A stretch of DNA of 46,829 nt from Bacillota bacterium (GTDB lineage: Bacteria > Bacillota > Clostridia > Oscillospirales > Acutalibacteraceae). The position numbers and the translations under genes are program-made. The notes under the pieces were generated by a model. The model was not told where the DNA came from and ran no database searches. It saw only the letters and a program-made list of their open reading frames with translations. Positions 44,498 to 46,829 of the stretch are shown one piece after another (within the stretch, counting starts at the first letter, position 1; each line of letters opens with the position of its first letter). The DNA is taken from assembly GCA_029008595.1 (NCBI GenBank), contig JAQXJH010000029.1:1-46829 (forward strand), read 5' to 3'.

Positions 44498-46829
44498 GTG
44501 AAGATCGTTCTGCCGATCCGCCGGTTGGTGGATTTCATTTTAAAAAGCGGCAGCATCAACAGCTCTTCAGGCGGGGCAGAGCGCGCGGCCGAAGGGAGCC
44601 GGATCCACCGCAGGCTGCAGAAAGAGGCCGGAAAAGGCTACGAAGCAGAGGTCGCTCTGTCTGCGGAGCGCGAATCCGGCGGGATCGTTTACCATCTGCA
44701 GGGCAGAGCGGACGGCATTTTTGAGGAAAACGGCGTGACGGTGATCGACGAGATCAAAACGACAGAGGTTCCGCTCGAACAGATCGGGGAGGATTTCTGC
44801 CCGGCGCATTGGGCACAGGGCTGCTGCTATGCGCAGATCGTCTGCGAACAGCGCGGCCTTGCGGGTGCGGATGTCCGCCTGACGTATTATCAGGTGGATA
44901 CCGGAGAGATCCGGCGTTTCCGGAAAAGCTTTACCGCGCAGGAGCTGGAGAGACGGCTGGAGGAACTGCTGCAGCGGTATCAGCGCTGGGCAAAAATGCA
45001 GCTGGAATGGCGTGAACGGCGCAACCGGTCTCTGCGAGGCCTTGCCTTTCCGTTTGCGGAGTACCGTGCCGGTCAGAGAAAGCTGGCTGCTGCCGTGTAC
45101 CGTACGGTGCGGCAGGGAGGCAGGCTCTTCTGTTCTGCGCCCACCGGGATCGGCAAAACGATGTCCACAATTTTTCCTGCGCTGAAAGCGATGGGGGAGG
45201 AAACGGGCGATACGCTTTTTTATCTGACGGCAAAAACCGTTACCCGCCGCGCGGCGGAGGATGCGGTCGCCCGGCTGCGGGCAGCTTCACCGGAGCTGAG
45301 CCTGAAAACGATCACCATTACCGCCAAGGACAAAGTCTGCTTTCTGGAGGAACGGAACTGTACGCCGGAGGCCTGCCCTTATGCGGCCGATTATTTTGAC
45401 CGCGTCAACGATACGGTCTATTCCCTGCTGCAGGAAAACTGCGATTTTACACGGGAAACGATCGAAACGGCAGCCAAAAAAGCGGTGCTCTGCCCGTATG
45501 AGCTGTCGCTGGATCTCAGCCTCTGGTGCGACGCGGTCATCTGCGATTATAATTATCTCTTTGACCCTACGGTTCATCTGCAGCGTTTTTTTGACGGAAA
45601 GGGCGGCGACTATCTGTTCCTGATCGATGAAGCGCACAATCTGGTAGACCGCAGCCGGGAAATGTTTTCGGCGCAGCTGAACAAAAGTGCGTTTCTGCAG
45701 CTGAACCGGGCGCTGCCCAAAGCACACCGCAAGCTCCGCGCCGCCGTTTCACAGGTCAATGCCGCGCTGCTTGCCCTGCGGAAGGAATGCGAGGAGCTGG
45801 GCGGCAGCGAGGTCAGGGAACAGCTGCCGGAACAGCTGGAACCGCCGCTGCGCCGTTTTGCCGCCGCGGCAGAAAACTGGCTGGAAGAGCACCGCGGCCA
45901 CGCGCAGGAACAGGAGGTTCTTACGCTGTTTTTTGACGTCCGCTTTTTTCTGAAGATCCTGGAAATTTACGACGAGCGCTATGTGACCTTTCTGCGTGCC
46001 TTCGGTTCCGAGCTTTCGGTCCGGCTGTTCTGTATGGATCCCGCTCCGGAGCTGGACGCAGCCCTGAAGAAAGGGAGGGCGGCCGTGCTGTTTTCCGCAA
46101 CGCTTTCGCCGCTGGATTATTACCGCGATGTTCTCGGCGGCAGGGAAGGCAGCAAAAGCCTTGCGCTGCCTTCTCCGTTCGAACCGTCCCGCCTGGGGCT
46201 TTTCTGTGTTCCGCTGAGCACGCGCTACGGCGACCGCGAACAGAGCATCGTGCCCATTGCGGAGCTGCTGGCGCAGTTTGTTTCCGCGCGGGCGGGTCAT
46301 TATATTGCCTATTTTCCCAGCTATGCTTATCTGGAGCGTGTGTATGAACAATTTGCGTCGGCCTATCCGCAGATCGAAACGGCGGTGCAGGCGCGTCAGA
46401 TGGACGATGCCGCGCGGGAGGACTTTCTTTCGCGGTTTGAGCAGCCGGACGGCAGGACGCTGCTGGGATTCTGTGTGCTGGGCGGAATTTATTCCGAAGG
46501 AGTCGACCTCACGGGAGAAAAGCTGATCGGCGCGGCGGTCGTCGGCGTCGGTCTGCCGCAGGTCGGCCAGGAACCAAATACCCTGCGCGCCTATTACGAC
46601 CGGTTGAACGGCGCTGGCTTCGAATTTGCCTACCAATACCCGGGAATGAATAAGGTGCTGCAGGCGGCCGGCCGCGTTATCCGCACCGAACAGGACGCCG
46701 GTGCGGTGCTGCTGATTGATGACCGTTTCCTGTCTTCCAGATATCGGAATCTGCTGCCGCCGCACTGGAACGGGCTGCAGCGCAGTTCGGCGGAGCTGCT
46801 TCCCGGCCAGCTGCAGGAATTCTGGAGTA
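44498..46829 (+). CDS. Rad3/XPD/DinG-like ATP-dependent DNA helicase with N-terminal PD-(D/E)xK-like nuclease region (3' truncated by window end)
   Basis: GTG start with SD aaaggag; 'LQGRADGIFEENGVTVIDEIKTTE', Walker A 'SAPTGIGKTMST', Cys cluster 'CFLEERNCTPEACPY…CPYEL', DEAH box 'LIDEAHNLVDRSREMF', 'GAAVVGVGLPQVGQEPN'; open to base 46829, absent from the closed-ORF track. Confidence 0.88.
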   Translation, partial: MKIVLPIRRLVDFILKSGSINSSSGGAERAAEGSRIHRRLQKEAGKGYEAEVALSAERESGGIVYHLQGRADGIFEENGVTVIDEIKTTEVPLEQIGEDFCPAHWAQGCCYAQIVCEQRGLAGADVRLTYYQVDTGEIRRFRKSFTAQELERRLEELLQRYQRWAKMQLEWRERRNRSLRGLAFPFAEYRAGQRKLAAAVYRTVRQGGRLFCSAPTGIGKTMSTIFPALKAMGEETGDTLFYLTAKTVTRRAAEDAVARLRAASPELSLKTITITAKDKVCFLEERNCTPEACPYAADYFDRVNDTVYSLLQENCDFTRETIETAAKKAVLCPYELSLDLSLWCDAVICDYNYLFDPTVHLQRFFDGKGGDYLFLIDEAHNLVDRSREMFSAQLNKSAFLQLNRALPKAHRKLRAAVSQVNAALLALRKECEELGGSEVREQLPEQLEPPLRRFAAAAENWLEEHRGHAQEQEVLTLFFDVRFFLKILEIYDERYVTFLRAFGSELSVRLFCMDPAPELDAALKKGRAAVLFSATLSPLDYYRDVLGGREGSKSLALPSPFEPSRLGLFCVPLSTRYGDREQSIVPIAELLAQFVSARAGHYIAYFPSYAYLERVYEQFASAYPQIETAVQARQMDDAAREDFLSRFEQPDGRTLLGFCVLGGIYSEGVDLTGEKLIGAAVVGVGLPQVGQEPNTLRAYYDRLNGAGFEFAYQYPGMNKVLQAAGRVIRTEQDAGAVLLIDDRFLSSRYRNLLPPHWNGLQRSSAELLPGQLQEFWS

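Noticed and set aside
1-46829. CRISPR arrays, tRNA/rRNA genes, IS elements, prophage, toxin-antitoxin modules
   Set aside because: Looked for regularly spaced repeats, cloverleaf-like segments and transposase/integrase motifs by eye; none convincing. A tRNAscan/ISfinder run would be decisive.

Overview
This 46.8 kb window looks like GC-rich chromosomal DNA from an anaerobic, endospore-forming Firmicute. An Oscillospirales/Clostridia-like host is an inference from the SpoIID-like, BofA and YaaL/DUF2508 proteins, the flavodiiron protein, and overall style. No rRNA, tRNA, CRISPR array, phage or transposon was recognised. Main blocks: (i) ~0.2-5.6 kb, a SpoIID/PG-binding protein, a Crp/Fnr regulator, and a flavodiiron/flavin reductase/rubredoxin gene set; (ii) 6-20 kb, mostly housekeeping: two FAD dehydrogenases, LDH, an iron-type ABC transporter, an AsrC-like siroheme/ferredoxin protein, a kinase-like protein, an aminotransferase, SecD and SecF; (iii) 19.8-35.5 kb, a large amino-sugar/carbohydrate island. 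Its two convergent arms each hold a Gfo/Idh/MocA oxidoreductase plus a DegT-type aminotransferase. It also has a NagB-like deaminase fused to a sugar-isomerase TIM barrel, NagA, a PIG-L deacetylase, a COG2159-type amidohydrolase, two duplicated CBM9-like proteins, AraC and ROK regulators, and a GH35 enzyme, with no transporter in sight; (iv) 35.5-37.4 kb, BofA/YaaL, a DUF2726-like protein and VanZ; (v) 37.5-44.3 kb, a complete pstSCAB-phoU-phoB-phoR operon with a candidate Pho box; (vi) 44.5 kb to the end, an Rad3/DinG-like helicase with an N-terminal nuclease-like domain, truncated by the window edge. The best candidate for an undescribed system is the 19.8-35.5 kb island, centred on the NagB-TIM fusion. 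All family calls come from reading the sequence and motifs; no database search was run.
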